Assembly: GCF_903969135.1 (NCBI RefSeq)
Contig: NZ_LR824569.1
Location: forward strand, 372,001 to 436,000
Direction of reading: 5' to 3'
DNA length: 64,000 nucleotides
Source of the DNA: Chryseobacterium sp. JV274
Lineage (GTDB): Bacteria; Bacteroidota; Bacteroidia; Flavobacteriales; Weeksellaceae
Of this stretch, positions 1 through 10,124 are shown in pieces. The notes beneath the pieces were generated by a model that had not been told where the DNA came from, ran no database searches, and worked only from the letters and a program-made list of their open reading frames with translations. The translations under genes were made by a program, and so were the position numbers. Position 1 is the first letter of the stretch. Every line of letters begins with the position of its first letter.

Positions 1-480
1 TCTTTTAATATCAAAAAGGCGATTCAGGCTTATGGGAAAAGCGCTGATCTGGGTGACGGAATGGCGCTTGCCAATTTAGGTGACCTGTATTATTTTGGAG
101 AACATGTACTACAGGATTATGATAAAGCTTTGGATTTTTATCAGAAAGCAGAGAAAAAATACTATTATAATTACGATAAAATCTCAGAAATCTATTATCA
201 GTTAAGAGATTATAAAAACCTTTTGGTGTATTTAAAGAAAGACTATGATCAGTCTTATTCAGGTATTTATTATGGTATTATCTACGAACTCGGAATGGGA
301 GTAAAAGCAGATTTGAAGAAAGCCATCAAGTATTTTGAACAAGCCAATGCTTATAGTGCCTACGAATATGCAGCTCAACGTTTGGTGTATTACTATGGTG
401 AAGATCCGACTTTTAAAAATGAAAAGAAATTTCAGAAATGGAGATCTTTTGCTGAAAAGCATGGTTTCAAGATAGATTAG
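1..480 (+). CDS. Sel1/TPR-repeat protein, C-terminal part (5' end outside window)
   Basis: The reading frame is open from base 1, so the ATG at 61 is internal and the gene starts upstream of the window. The visible 159 residues form Sel1-like/TPR helical pairs: alanine, tyrosine and glycine at repeat spacing, with stretches such as DLKKAIKYFEQANAYSAYEY. Sel1 repeats usually act as protein-protein scaffolds, and the partner cannot be inferred here. It ends 35 bp before a TPR-containing sensor kinase on the same strand, so co-transcription is possible. Confidence 0.75.
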   Translation, partial: SFNIKKAIQAYGKSADLGDGMALANLGDLYYFGEHVLQDYDKALDFYQKAEKKYYYNYDKISEIYYQLRDYKNLLVYLKKDYDQSYSGIYYGIIYELGMGVKADLKKAIKYFEQANAYSAYEYAAQRLVYYYGEDPTFKNEKKFQKWRSFAEKHGFKID

Positions 481-514
481 CAGTGATTTACCTATATTTA
501 CGTTCTTTAATGGA

Positions 515-2749
515 ATGAATTTTAATAGAGATAAGGGTTTGATGTACAGGTTATTATTTATATTTATTGTATGTGTTTGTCCGTTTTTTGCTCAGGCGCA
601 GGATGTTTTAAGTAAATTAGAAAAGGAATACAGCCATGCATCAAACAATACAGCAGAACAGCTCAATCTGGCTCCCAAATACGCGACTGCCTTATTTTTT
701 CATAACCTTAAACCGAAGTCTTATCAGGTTTTAGAAACCAATATTTCCATTGCATCAAAACAGGCAGATGGAAAGTATGCCACGATTTTATACGCTGTAC
801 AAGCCATGAACTATCGGTTGGATAATAAAACAGCAGAGTCTTCAAAAAGTCTTGACATGGCAAAGGTCTATAGCTTAAAAACCAATAGTAACGAGGCTAA
901 AGGCTATTTTAATTACGCAAAAGGCTGGATTCTGACCCGTAATAACAAAACAACTGATGCTGTTGCGGCTTATCTGAAAGCGATCGACTATTACGAAAAC
1001 TCACCAACAACCTCCACGCTGTACGGGAGATTTGGCAACGTAGCGAAAGAATTGTCCACTATTTATTCCAACCTCAATGAATATCAGCTGGAAGAGAAAT
1101 ATAGTAAGCAGTTTCTGTTCCTCGCATCCAAACAAAATGATCCCAATCTTATCTTCGATGCCTATATGCGAATGGGGTATGTGTATGAACAAAAATACAT
1201 TCAAAATCAATCAAATACGGAGCTGAGAAATAAAACAGAGCAGTATTATCTGCAGGCTATTGCGACTTTCAACAAAAATAAAGACAGAATGCTCAACAGA
1301 AGCAGTCTTTCTTATGCAGCCATCAATTTAGCCAATTTATATACCGAGTTTGACAGTGATAAGGCGATGCAATACGCTCAGCTGGCCAATAAAGTGAGCC
1401 TGGAAACCGGTGATGCCATTCATATCGCTTCTTCATTTGGGATTCTGGCAGAACTGGCGCTGCAGAATAAGAATTATAATTTAGCCAAATCTTATTTTCT
1501 AAAAGCCTCCATGGAAATTGGGAAAAGTCCGGTCCGAGATCATAATATTGAATTGTCTATTCTTGAATCTTTATCCAGAATTAGTGAAGAGCAGGGGAAT
1601 TACAAAGAAGCGCTGACTTATTATAAAAGTTATGTAGATAAATACAAAAGCGTTTACGATCAGGAAAAACTGGATATTACCAAAAGATTAGAATCACAGT
1701 TTGATAAAGAACGACAGGAACAGAAATATATCAAGTTGCAGCTGGAAAGTGACAAGAAAGCACAGGAAATTAAGTTGATTAACATTTTGCGTGCACAGCG
1801 CGAACAGGTCTACAACAACTTAAAGCTGGTGGAAGAAAACCAGCGTGAGCGATTGAAATTTTCAGAACTTGAATCGGAAAAAAAAGAACAGCAGCTTCGT
1901 TTAGCAAAACTGGAAACCCGGCAGAAGAATAATGATATTAACAACTTTAAAAAGCTCTTGGCATTCAAAGAGAAGATCAATACGTACTACATTTTCTTTA
2001 TTATCTTTTTCATTGTTCTGATTCTCTTATTGCTTTATGCCTATAAACAGCGTGCTAAGTCTATGAAACAAAGAGACGAATTGCATGCCCTGGCCATGGA
2101 AAAAGAGAAACAAAATTCCAAAATTTCCACACTTACTGCATTGCTTGAAGGGCAGGAGCAGGAGCGTGGCCGTCTTGCCCGTGATCTTCATGACGGATTG
2201 GGAGGATTGCTCTCAGGAACTAAGCATCAGTTGTCTTATTTAAACCCTCATCAATCCGAAAATATAGAAGAAGGAATTTCAAAATCAATTGATCAGATTG
2301 ATGGAGCTGTAGAAGAGTTAAGAAGGGTAGCACATAATTTAATGCCCGATTTATTAACGAAATACGGTTTGGAGGTAGCCATTCAGGAGTTTGCTTCCCG
2401 TATCTCCAATAGTGCATTGGAGATCCATACTGAATTTATTAACTACAGTAATTCCATATCACAGGAAAAGCAGCTGATTATCTACAGAATCATTCAGGAA
2501 TTGGTGAATAACGCGATAAAACATGCCGATACTTCAGAAATTATTGTTCAGGTGAGCGAAGAAGAAAATCTGTTAAACCTTACGGTAGAAGATAATGGTA
2601 AAGGTTTCGATCATACCAACCTGGACGTTAGAAAAACAGCAGGGTTTCACAATATAGAATTAAGAGTCCAATTTTTAAAAGGAACAATGAATATCACCTC
2701 CGAATTGAATATTGGTACCAGTATAGAACTTCAAATTCCTATTTATTAA
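515..2749 (+). CDS. TPR-containing sensor histidine kinase (NarL/DesK-type, HisKA_3)
   Basis: A 744-residue sensor kinase. An N-terminal signal segment (roughly residues 9-29) leads into a TPR-like helical sensor region (about 30-380). A long charged coiled coil (about 385-480) follows, then one membrane span near 490-510. The kinase core has the HisKA_3 motif ARDLHDGLGG with phospho-acceptor His559, an N box (QELVNNAIKHAD) and a G box (VEDNGKGFD). This places TPRs in the periplasm and kinase in the cytosol, a common Bacteroidetes design. A second in-frame ATG at 542 would shorten the N-terminus by nine residues and give a cleaner signal peptide. The stop is followed after 2 bp by the response regulator, so the two form one operon. 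The signal sensed is unknown. Confidence 0.9.
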   Translation: MNFNRDKGLMYRLLFIFIVCVCPFFAQAQDVLSKLEKEYSHASNNTAEQLNLAPKYATALFFHNLKPKSYQVLETNISIASKQADGKYATILYAVQAMNYRLDNKTAESSKSLDMAKVYSLKTNSNEAKGYFNYAKGWILTRNNKTTDAVAAYLKAIDYYENSPTTSTLYGRFGNVAKELSTIYSNLNEYQLEEKYSKQFLFLASKQNDPNLIFDAYMRMGYVYEQKYIQNQSNTELRNKTEQYYLQAIATFNKNKDRMLNRSSLSYAAINLANLYTEFDSDKAMQYAQLANKVSLETGDAIHIASSFGILAELALQNKNYNLAKSYFLKASMEIGKSPVRDHNIELSILESLSRISEEQGNYKEALTYYKSYVDKYKSVYDQEKLDITKRLESQFDKERQEQKYIKLQLESDKKAQEIKLINILRAQREQVYNNLKLVEENQRERLKFSELESEKKEQQLRLAKLETRQKNNDINNFKKLLAFKEKINTYYIFFIIFFIVLILLLLYAYKQRAKSMKQRDELHALAMEKEKQNSKISTLTALLEGQEQERGRLARDLHDGLGGLLSGTKHQLSYLNPHQSENIEEGISKSIDQIDGAVEELRRVAHNLMPDLLTKYGLEVAIQEFASRISNSALEIHTEFINYSNSISQEKQLIIYRIIQELVNNAIKHADTSEIIVQVSEEENLLNLTVEDNGKGFDHTNLDVRKTAGFHNIELRVQFLKGTMNITSELNIGTSIELQIPIY

Positions 2750-2751
2750 AC

Positions 2752-3381
2752 ATGATAAAAGTAGCCATAACAGATGATCATCCACTTCTCTTAGAAGGTT
2801 TGAAGAATATTTTAGGAAACAGCGATACCATAGATGTTGTAGATTGTTTCAGAAACGTTTCAGAAATGAATGCAGGCCTGGCAAAACAAGCCGTTGATAT
2901 TTTACTGCTGGACATCAATCTGGTAGATGTCAACAGCATCGAACTGATAAATCCTTTAAAGAAAAAGTATAGTAACCTTCAGATTATCATCCTCAGCGTT
3001 CACAATGAACTGCCTGTTATTAACAGTTCTTTGGCGGAAGGCGCTTTAGGATATATTCAGAAAAATGCTTCAGTTTCCGAAATCCTTGAAGGAATCACTG
3101 CCGTATATACCGGTAACCGGTTTTTATGCTCACAAACCAGGTCCGTTCTGGAGAAAAAATCAACAGATGGATTAAATCATGTTCCAAAACTGACACGAAG
3201 AGAAAAAGAAATTTTAGCTGAAGCAGCAAAAGGACTTACAACCAATCAAATGGCAGAAAAGCTCTTTATCAGCCCGCACACGGTGGAAAGCCACAGAAAA
3301 AATCTTATTGAGAAATTTCAAACCTCTAATCTTAGTTCCGCCATTAAACTGGCTATAGAATACGGTTTGGTGATCGAATAA
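2752..3381 (+). CDS. LuxR/NarL-family response regulator
   Basis: A 209-residue two-domain regulator. The receiver domain has the acidic pair Asp8-Asp9 and the phospho-acceptor Asp54 (LLLDIN). A conserved Lys follows in the segment LGYIQKNAS. The C-terminal LuxR-type helix-turn-helix (about residues 147-205) contains LTRREKEILAEAAKG and the recognition helix SPHTVESHRKNL. It starts 2 bp after the TPR histidine kinase, making a classical NarL-type pair. Its targets cannot be read from this window. A bidirectional terminator follows. Confidence 0.93.
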   Translation: MIKVAITDDHPLLLEGLKNILGNSDTIDVVDCFRNVSEMNAGLAKQAVDILLLDINLVDVNSIELINPLKKKYSNLQIIILSVHNELPVINSSLAEGALGYIQKNASVSEILEGITAVYTGNRFLCSQTRSVLEKKSTDGLNHVPKLTRREKEILAEAAKGLTTNQMAEKLFISPHTVESHRKNLIEKFQTSNLSSAIKLAIEYGLVIE

Positions 3382-3395
3382 AATATTCATCCAAC

Positions 3396-3434
3396 AAAAA
3401 GGCCTGCTTACATCGTAAAAGCAGACCTTTTTTT
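3396..3434. terminator. Bidirectional rho-independent terminator
   Basis: A stem of AAAAGG(c)CTGCTT with AAGCAG(a)CCTTTTTTT around a short AT-rich loop. T runs on both strands let it end both the two-component operon and the convergent gene at 3464-4030. Confidence 0.8.
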
Positions 3435-3463
3435 ATATAATCAAATAATCGGGTGTGTACTCA

Positions 3464-4030
3464 TTAATCTTTGAATCTCAAAGCTGCCTGGAACAGATTT
3501 TTTTTTCCTACTAAATCATATTCGTCATTATATACAGGCTCATACATTAATATGAAAACCCTGTCGTTAAAATCCTTTAAATCAATAGGCTGATCTGCCA
3601 TGATATCATAAAACCTTGTAATAGTACGGGTAGCTGTCCATTGTTTTGCATTACCTTTAGGATTTTTATCGAATCTATGATCTTTAGCATCGGTATAATA
3701 CCAGTATGATGGCGCAGAATCCATCAGAAACATTTCTTTGTCCTTATTATACAATTCCTCCGCCATGCCCGTATTCTGAAACCATGCAACCTCAGTGTTC
3801 AAAATGCCTAAAGCTCCTGCATAAACATCTTTATTCGTAGTGGCCCCCACTAGAAACCCTTCCAGATTGGAAGATGTAATTTCAAATTGGAACGTTGATT
3901 TTTTCAGGTCATAAACATCGTTGACAGGTTGAATTACCTTTCCGTCCTGTTTAATAACTACTTTCAGTGATTGTGCGAAGGTTATAAAACTTAATAAACA
4001 AAAAAGGATGGTCAAACTTAATTTTTTCAT
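3464..4030 (-). CDS. Secreted protein of unknown function
   Basis: A 188-residue protein with a clear signal peptide (MKKLSLTILFCLLSFITFAQ), so it is probably periplasmic or outer-membrane associated. The mature part is a mixed, beta-rich domain without cysteine pairs or recognisable catalytic motifs. Aromatic patches such as SYWYYTDAKDHRFD stand out. I do not recognise the family. It has its own terminator and no operon partner, and the two neighbours on its 5' side are lipoproteins. Confidence 0.75.
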   Translation of the reverse strand: MKKLSLTILFCLLSFITFAQSLKVVIKQDGKVIQPVNDVYDLKKSTFQFEITSSNLEGFLVGATTNKDVYAGALGILNTEVAWFQNTGMAEELYNKDKEMFLMDSAPSYWYYTDAKDHRFDKNPKGNAKQWTATRTITRFYDIMADQPIDLKDFNDRVFILMYEPVYNDEYDLVGKKNLFQAALRFKD

Positions 4031-4144
4031 TGTATCTCTTTAAATATTACCGCAAAGATATTGGACTTTATAGCTATAAACACTGGCTGATTTCAGGGGT
4101 TTTTATTCTAAACTTAAATTAATTTTACCCTTAAAAAATTTTTC

Positions 4145-5218
4145 CTAAAACAGATTTGCTTTCAACTGGATTTTTATATAAGCTGCTTTCTGCTTTTTAC
4201 CATTGGCTGAAGCTGAATTGAGTGGATAGACTTCTGCATAAAAAGTATCATTATCAGTCCAGAATGCCTTTTTATTATCTGCTATTTTGAAGTTGGTGAA
4301 ATTCACGTACAAAAGATTATCTTGCTTCTTTGTTTGTGGAAAATATTTAGAAATAACAAAATTACTCCCCACATCATTATTGGATGAAACAGAAGTAACC
4401 CAGCCTTTAGTAGGAAGAATTTGTGGATAGCCTTCTGTACCCAGCTCAAACATCACTGCGTTTTTTATACTGTAAAAAGAATAGAAGGAATCTACAACTT
4501 CGTCAGAATTTTCTTTGAAAACCTCCAGGTTTAAGAAAGGTGACTGTCCCACATATTCATTAGCAAGCGGCCCGGTTTCTGTAGAAATATTTTCATGTTG
4601 TGTAATGACTTCTTTTCTTCCATTTTCTATGTATACCCAGTTGCCATCCTGCAGTTGTATATTCGGATTTTTTACCAATGCTTCACCAATTTGATTTTTT
4701 GAGCTGGCTTTAAATTCCTGTTCTGAAATCTCAGCAATGGTACCAAATTTCTTAAAAGATTTGTTCTTAAAATCACTCGATTCCTTAAATGTGCTGCTTC
4801 TGATCTCGTAAAGATCTACGCCTTTTAAAGTAAGTTCATATGCCGGAGTGAATTCTGACTTCAGGACAAACGTTTCAATACTGTTCGAAATATTGTTATT
4901 AATGCTATAATGAATAGAGTAGAAGTCCTCAAATTCTTCAAATCCGTAATAATTATCAAACTTATTATAAGCCATTTTCATATGAGCAGCTTCTTTATTC
5001 GGAGCCGCAAAAAATTGTATAGAATCCAGCTTGGTAAATAATTGAAATGGAACATCCTGTACATTATCTACCCCTTTTATTTTTTTGAAATCGGCCAGTG
5101 TTATCGTTTTTTGCTTAACTTCAGTTTCTATTTTGTTTGTTTCTGTTGTTTTATTCTGCTGATTGCATCCCACAAAAACAATCATAGATGAGATGAAGAA
5201 TTGATTTAAAGCTTTCAT
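4145..5218 (-). CDS. Putative lipoprotein of unknown function
   Basis: About 357 residues. The start is placed at the ATG whose product opens with a lipoprotein signal (basic-hydrophobic segment ending VFVGC, lipidated Cys18). An upstream in-frame ATG at 5266 would add 16 residues that spoil the signal. The mature region begins with a Lys/Thr/Glu linker. It contains two stretches of similar wording (KAFWTDNDTFYAEVYPLN near the end), suggesting a beta-rich fold. No enzymatic motif is visible and I do not recognise the family. Confidence 0.7.
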   Translation of the reverse strand: MKALNQFFISSMIVFVGCNQQNKTTETNKIETEVKQKTITLADFKKIKGVDNVQDVPFQLFTKLDSIQFFAAPNKEAAHMKMAYNKFDNYYGFEEFEDFYSIHYSINNNISNSIETFVLKSEFTPAYELTLKGVDLYEIRSSTFKESSDFKNKSFKKFGTIAEISEQEFKASSKNQIGEALVKNPNIQLQDGNWVYIENGRKEVITQHENISTETGPLANEYVGQSPFLNLEVFKENSDEVVDSFYSFYSIKNAVMFELGTEGYPQILPTKGWVTSVSSNNDVGSNFVISKYFPQTKKQDNLLYVNFTNFKIADNKKAFWTDNDTFYAEVYPLNSASANGKKQKAAYIKIQLKANLF

Positions 5219-5376
5219 TTTATATTTTTTGGTAAATGTATCAGTATTCAGTACAGATACCAACAAAACTACCTGGTATAGGGAATAAATGGCTGAAAAC
5301 AGGGATATATTGAATGAGAGAATTTGGACAATTTTACCAAACGATAAACTAAGTATTGTAAAATTATTTATAAAAA

Positions 5377-5937
5377 ATGAAAAACGTAATAATCAGCCTT
5401 TCAATTGTGACCGCTTTACTAGCTTCCTGTTCACCCGCTACAGACAAAAAAGTGGAAAAAGTGGCTTCTACAGATGCTAAAACAGCTCCGGTTTCTACAC
5501 CTGCTCCGGAAAAAAATAATACATCAACATCAGAGCTACCGGGTGAGCTTTCAGAACTTGTTCCCATTGATCTCCTGAATAGTAAAAGTGTAAATGTGTA
5601 TGAGAAATATGGCATAGAATTCTCCGGAAACTGTTATTCATGCGATTTGACAAGTGTATCCATAACCAAAGAGAAAATAATATGGACGAATGTCTGTGAT
5701 GAAAAAGATACCTTTGAAATTAGTGATTTTTCATTCTCTAATGAAGGAAACAAAACCATTTTTAAAACACCGGAAAGAACTTATATCGTAACGCAAATAG
5801 ATAAAGCACCCGTTTACGAACTCGTTATAGAAGGGAAAAAGCTGGAATTAAAAAACAAAAGAATATCAAAATACTTTACCACCGAAAAAGCTTTGCCACT
5901 TTTTACAGAGCATGACTGTGGTAATTTTGAGGGATAA
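5377..5937 (+). CDS. Putative lipoprotein of unknown function
   Basis: A 186-residue protein with a lipobox (LLASC, Cys18). A low-complexity Lys/Thr/Ala/Pro linker (about residues 20-55) follows, then a compact beta-rich domain. That domain has a CYSC pair near residue 85, a third Cys in NVCDEKD and a fourth near the end (HDCGNFEG). The four cysteines could make disulfides in the periplasm. The family is not recognised. It is divergent from the lipoprotein at 4145-5218, with about 160 bp between them, and ends just before a shared terminator. Confidence 0.7.
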   Translation: MKNVIISLSIVTALLASCSPATDKKVEKVASTDAKTAPVSTPAPEKNNTSTSELPGELSELVPIDLLNSKSVNVYEKYGIEFSGNCYSCDLTSVSITKEKIIWTNVCDEKDTFEISDFSFSNEGNKTIFKTPERTYIVTQIDKAPVYELVIEGKKLELKNKRISKYFTTEKALPLFTEHDCGNFEG

Positions 5938-6016
5938 CAGGCATCTTGCCGTTGATTCAATGGGTAGAATAGTATGGATCAGCTACATTTACAGTCTTTT
6001 CTAAAATTTTTAGCAT

Positions 6017-6046
6017 AAAAAAACCTCAAATTGCTTTGAGGTTTCT
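6017..6046. terminator. Bidirectional rho-independent terminator
   Basis: A perfect 10-bp stem AAACCTCAAA/TTTGAGGTTT with a TTGC loop at 6021-6044, with T runs on both strands. It ends infC on the minus strand and the lipoprotein at 5377-5937 on the plus strand. Confidence 0.85.
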
Positions 6047-6068
6047 TTATATTAAAATAATGACTTAA

Positions 6069-6629
6069 TTATTTTGCTGGTTTTTTAGGACTCATCATCA
6101 TAATCATCCTTTTTCCTTCAAGTTTAGGAAGCTGGTCTACTTTACCCACGTGCTCTAGTTCCTGAGCAAGTTTTAAAAGCAAAATTTCTCCCTGATCCTT
6201 AAAGATAATCGAACGTCCTTTAAAAAATACGTAGGTTTTTAGCTTAGAACCTTCTTCAAGGAATTTTTCAGCATGCTTCTTTTTGAATTCATAATCATGG
6301 TCATCTGTCTGAGGCCCGAAACGGATCTCTTTTACAACCACTTTTACTTGCTTAGCTTTAAGTTCCTTCTGTTTTTTCTTTTGCTCATATAAGAATTTTT
6401 TGTATTCTAATATTCTTGCAATAAAAGGTTCGGCCTTATCAGAAATTACTACTAAATCCAATTCCTGTTCAGCAGCAATCTGTCTTGCTTTGTCAATTGG
6501 ATAAATTCCTGGCTCTACGTTATCGCCCACCAAACGAAGCTCTCTCACACGAATTTTATCGTTGATCAAGTGTAAGTCCTCCTGTACAGGACGTCTTTGT
6601 GGGCCCCTGTTGTTAAATCTTTGTGCTAT
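6069..6629 (-). CDS. infC: Translation initiation factor IF-3 (probable ATA start codon)
   Basis: IF-3 binds the 30S subunit, blocks premature 50S joining and checks the start codon. The N-domain ([14 protein letters not shown]), basic linker ([18 protein letters not shown]) and C-domain ([11 protein letters not shown], ending in [10 protein letters not shown]) are all present. The first usual start codon is a TTG at 6569, but homology to the E. coli N-terminus begins right there. An in-frame extension of 20 codons ([19 protein letters not shown] after the first codon) runs back to an ATA at 6627-6629. The next in-frame stop is four codons further upstream, with no ATG, GTG, TTG or ATT between. 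I therefore place the start at ATA, giving 186 residues. A rare start fits the known self-regulation of infC. The TTG does have AGGAGG eight bases upstream, so a second shorter product is possible. It lies downstream of thrS. Confidence 0.85.
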   Translation of the reverse strand: MAQRFNNRGPQRRPVQEDLHLINDKIRVRELRLVGDNVEPGIYPIDKARQIAAEQELDLVVISDKAEPFIARILEYKKFLYEQKKKQKELKAKQVKVVVKEIRFGPQTDDHDYEFKKKHAEKFLEEGSKLKTYVFFKGRSIIFKDQGEILLLKLAQELEHVGKVDQLPKLEGKRMIMMMSPKKPAK

Positions 6630-6742
6630 TGTATTATAATTTTATTGGTTAATTACTTAATTTAATTGATTTAAATATTTAAAAATTGAAAGATTCTGTT
6701 CTGGTATTAATCCTTTGAATCCTTCAATCTTTTAATTTTAAA

Positions 6743-8662
6743 TTATATGGCTGCTTCTTTTTTAAAGTAAGCAACGAAATCCTCCAGTTTCATCACTCCA
6801 AGATCTCCTTCTCCACGTCTTCTTACAGAAATCGTGCCTTCATTTTCTTCATTTTCCCCTACTACAAGCATAAAAGGAATCTTATTCAATTCCGCATCAC
6901 GGATTTTTTTACCTGTCTTCTCGTTTCTGTCGTCAATCTGACCGCTAATATCGTGATTTTCCAAAAATTGTGAAACTTTTTTTGAATAATCTACATATTT
7001 TTCACTGATCGGTAGAATAATAAACTGCTCCGGGCTTAACCATAATGGGAAATCACCTGCTGTGTTTTCCAACAAAATAGCAATAAAACGCTCCATAGAA
7101 CCAAATGGTGCTCTGTGGATCATTACCGGTCTGTGTTTTTCATTATCATTTCCGATATAATGAAGATCAAATCTTTCAGGAAGGTTATAATCTACCTGGA
7201 TTGTTCCCAGCTGCCATTTTCTTCCCAAAGCATCTTTCACCATGAAGTCAAGCTTAGGTCCATAGAATGCCGCTTCGCCGTATTCCACAACTGTTTTTAA
7301 TCCTTTCTTCTGAGCTGCATTGATGATGGCACTTTCTGCTTTCTCCCAATTTTCATCAGAACCGATATATTTTTGTTTGTTTTCAGGATCTCTTAATGAT
7401 ACCTGAGTTACAAAATCTTCAAACCCTAAAGATTTGAAAACATAAAGAGTTAAATCGATTACTTTTTCAAATTCTTCAGAAAGCTGATCCGGAGTACAGA
7501 AAAGGTGAGCATCATCCTGAGTAAATCCACGAACTCTTGTCAATCCGTGAAGCTCTCCACTTTGCTCATATCTGTAAACAGTTCCGAATTCTGCATATCT
7601 CTTAGGCAAATCTCTGTAGCTCCATTGTGAAGTCTTGTAAATTTCACAGTGGTGAGGACAGTTCATTGGCTTCAATAAGAATTCTTCTCCTTCATTCGGA
7701 GTTTTGATCGGCTGGAAGCTGTCTTCCCCATATTTATCCCAGTGTCCTGAAGTTACATAGAGTTCTTTTGCCCCAATGTGTGGAGACATTACAAACTCAT
7801 AACCTCCTTTTTTCTGAGCATCTGAAAGGAAATTTTCAAGCTTTCTTCTTAAAGCAGTTCCTTTTGGTAACCAAAGTGGCAACCCGGCACCTACTTTTTC
7901 AGAGAATGCAAAAATTCCAAGTTCTTTACCTAATTTTCTGTGGTCTCTTCTTTTAGCTTCCTCTAATCTTTCAAGATATTCAGTAAGGTCTTTCTGTTTA
8001 GGGAAAGAAATACCATATACTCTTGTCAATTGAGGGTTCTTTTCATTTCCTCTCCAATACGCTCCTGCTGCATTTAAAATTTTAACCGCTTTTACGATTC
8101 CAGTATTCGGAATGTGACCACCACGACATAAGTCTGTGAAGTTATCATGCGTTACAAAAGTGATTTCTCCATCATTGAGATTAGAGATCAATTCCACTTT
8201 GTAAGGATTGTCTGCATATGTTTTTAAAGCCTCTTCTTTAGAAACCGGGTAAAGAGAGAAGGTAGAACCTTTCTTCGCGTTTTCTAAGATCTTTTTTTCA
8301 ATCTTTTCAAAATCTTTTTCAGATAAGCTTTCATCCCCGAAATCTACGTCATAATAGAATCCGCTTTCAATGGCAGGGCCAATCGTCAACTTAGCATTAG
8401 GATAAAAGTCAAGGATAGCCTGCGCCAAAAGGTGGGCAGAAGAGTGCCAGAAAGCCTTCTTTCCAAGATCATCATTCCAGGTCAAAAGCTGTACCGTAGA
8501 ATCCGTGGTTATAGGTGTGGTTGTTTCTACTTGTTTGTCATTAACAATTGCGGAAATGGTGTTTCTAGCCAATCCCTCGCTTATAGATTTTGCCACATCT
8601 AGAGGAGTCACTGCTCCCTCGAATTCTTTGACACTATTGTCTGGAAGTGTAATTTTTATCAT
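6743..8662 (-). CDS. thrS: Threonine--tRNA ligase
   Basis: A 639-residue class II aminoacyl-tRNA synthetase charging tRNA-Thr. In order: an N-terminal TGS domain (about 1-61); the editing domain with [10 protein letters not shown] and CRGGH; the catalytic core with [10 protein letters not shown], whose Cys335 is expected to bind the active-site zinc; motif 3 ([12 protein letters not shown]); and the C-terminal anticodon-binding domain (about 540-639). Length and order match the family. infC follows about 110 bp downstream, the usual thrS-infC order, so the two are probably co-transcribed. Confidence 0.97.
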   Translation of the reverse strand: MIKITLPDNSVKEFEGAVTPLDVAKSISEGLARNTISAIVNDKQVETTTPITTDSTVQLLTWNDDLGKKAFWHSSAHLLAQAILDFYPNAKLTIGPAIESGFYYDVDFGDESLSEKDFEKIEKKILENAKKGSTFSLYPVSKEEALKTYADNPYKVELISNLNDGEITFVTHDNFTDLCRGGHIPNTGIVKAVKILNAAGAYWRGNEKNPQLTRVYGISFPKQKDLTEYLERLEEAKRRDHRKLGKELGIFAFSEKVGAGLPLWLPKGTALRRKLENFLSDAQKKGGYEFVMSPHIGAKELYVTSGHWDKYGEDSFQPIKTPNEGEEFLLKPMNCPHHCEIYKTSQWSYRDLPKRYAEFGTVYRYEQSGELHGLTRVRGFTQDDAHLFCTPDQLSEEFEKVIDLTLYVFKSLGFEDFVTQVSLRDPENKQKYIGSDENWEKAESAIINAAQKKGLKTVVEYGEAAFYGPKLDFMVKDALGRKWQLGTIQVDYNLPERFDLHYIGNDNEKHRPVMIHRAPFGSMERFIAILLENTAGDFPLWLSPEQFIILPISEKYVDYSKKVSQFLENHDISGQIDDRNEKTGKKIRDAELNKIPFMLVVGENEENEGTISVRRRGEGDLGVMKLEDFVAYFKKEAAI

Positions 8663-9113
8663 TGTTTACTAAGAAATTTTAAGAGGCAAAAATACGGAAT
8701 TTTTAGATAAAATACTATATCCATCTGTATTTAGAATGAGAATTAATATCGAAAATAGAAAGATTTTTAACGTTTGGGAGTCATATGCTTTAGATTGCAG
8801 TGTTCTCAGAAAATAATTCTGTCACTTTTATTGCCTTAGTATGGCTGGAATTTGTCGTTTTCTCGGGTTTGTTTTTAAATAGATTACAGAAAAAGCAATA
8901 GAAATTTTAAATCTTACAAAAAGAATAAAAATATAAGTTTAGAAGATTAAAAATAATATCTTAATCCGATGAATACAGGATATTGATACAATAATAAAAG
9001 GTTAGAATAAATGAGGACAAGAAATTGTACTTGTCTTTTATAAATTTCTGAAATACAATAGACCCTATTCAATCAGAATCCAATACATATTAATTTCAAA
9101 AATTACAATCCCT
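8663..9113. other. Gene-free stretch between thrS and the M19 dipeptidase
   Basis: 450 bp, AT-rich. Apart from the thrS promoter, it holds a short inverted repeat GACAAG-N8-CTTGTC near 9016-9036 followed by TTTTAT. This could be a weak terminator or an operator for the dipeptidase gene. I see no reading frame or RNA gene. Confidence 0.4.
8687..8694 (-). promoter_or_regulatory. Bacteroidetes-type -7 box of thrS
   Basis: TATTTTTG on the minus strand matches TAnnTTTG and lies 25 bp before the thrS ATG. No clear -33 TTG is seen, only AT-rich sequence. Confidence 0.5.
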
Positions 9114-10088
9114 ATGAACAGGATAAACATCGATTTACATTGTGATCTTTTATATTACCTTTTAAGATCAGATTCAGCGCTTGATGATAAAGAAATAGGT
9201 TGTTCGCTGCCTTATTTACAGGATGGAAATGTAAAGCTTCAGGTGATGGCAATGTATGCAGGAACAGGTGCAAACAGTACGGTTCACGGACTGGAACAAA
9301 GCAAATTATTTTCAAAGCTTATCAAAAACGAGAATTTTTTCCTTTTTAACAATGATAATTTTAACAATCCGGAAAATAAAAATCGGGTAGGAGTCATCGC
9401 TTCTATCGAAAATGCATCTGCTTTCTGTGATGAAAACCAAAGCCTGGAATCCGGATTTAAAAACCTGGAGACAATTATTGAAAATACTGAAAAAGTCTTT
9501 TATATCGGGATTACGCATCATCTGGAAAACCGTTTTGGAGGCGGGAATAATGCTACAGCAGGCTTGAAAGACGATGGTAAAGTACTGATCGACTATATTT
9601 CTAACCGGAAAATTGCCATTGATTTAGCTCACACAAGTGATCAGCTGGCTTATGATATTTTCACTTATATTGATCAGAGAAATTATTCAATTCCTATTCT
9701 TGCAAGCCATTCCAATTACAGAACTGTTTATAAAAACAATAGAAATCTCCCTGATGAACTGGCGAAGGAAGTGATCAACAGAAAAGGATTGATTGGCCTG
9801 AATTTTATCAAAGATTATGTTGATATTGAACATCCTGAAAGACTTTATGAGCATATTCAATACGGACTTGATCTTGGCGGAGAGGATAGTATAGCCTATG
9901 GTGCAGATTATTTTTACTGGAAGGATCATCCGGACACATCCCGTCATCCTTTTTTCTTTCCTGAACATTCCAACGCTTCGGTATATCCGGCAGTCAATAA
10001 AGAAATTGAAGAGCGGTTTTCAACTGAGTTGGTAGAAAAGATCAGCTATAAAAATGCACTGAATTTTATAGAGAATATGTATAAATAA
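9114..10088 (+). CDS. Membrane dipeptidase family protein (peptidase M19)
   Basis: 324 residues of the M19 renal-dipeptidase family, zinc enzymes of the amidohydrolase fold that cleave dipeptides. Metal-binding landmarks are visible: DLHCD near the N-terminus, ITHHLENRFGGG in the middle, DLAHTS, ILASHSNYR, and the C-terminal GADYFYW. No signal peptide is visible, so it is probably cytoplasmic. It stands alone, with a repeat element immediately downstream. The substrate could be dipeptides or D-amino-acid peptides, which the sequence does not settle. Confidence 0.88.
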   Translation: MNRINIDLHCDLLYYLLRSDSALDDKEIGCSLPYLQDGNVKLQVMAMYAGTGANSTVHGLEQSKLFSKLIKNENFFLFNNDNFNNPENKNRVGVIASIENASAFCDENQSLESGFKNLETIIENTEKVFYIGITHHLENRFGGGNNATAGLKDDGKVLIDYISNRKIAIDLAHTSDQLAYDIFTYIDQRNYSIPILASHSNYRTVYKNNRNLPDELAKEVINRKGLIGLNFIKDYVDIEHPERLYEHIQYGLDLGGEDSIAYGADYFYWKDHPDTSRHPFFFPEHSNASVYPAVNKEIEERFSTELVEKISYKNALNFIENMYK

Positions 10089-10124
10089 AATCATTTCTTG
10101 TCTGTTGAATCAAAGCATAATTAT

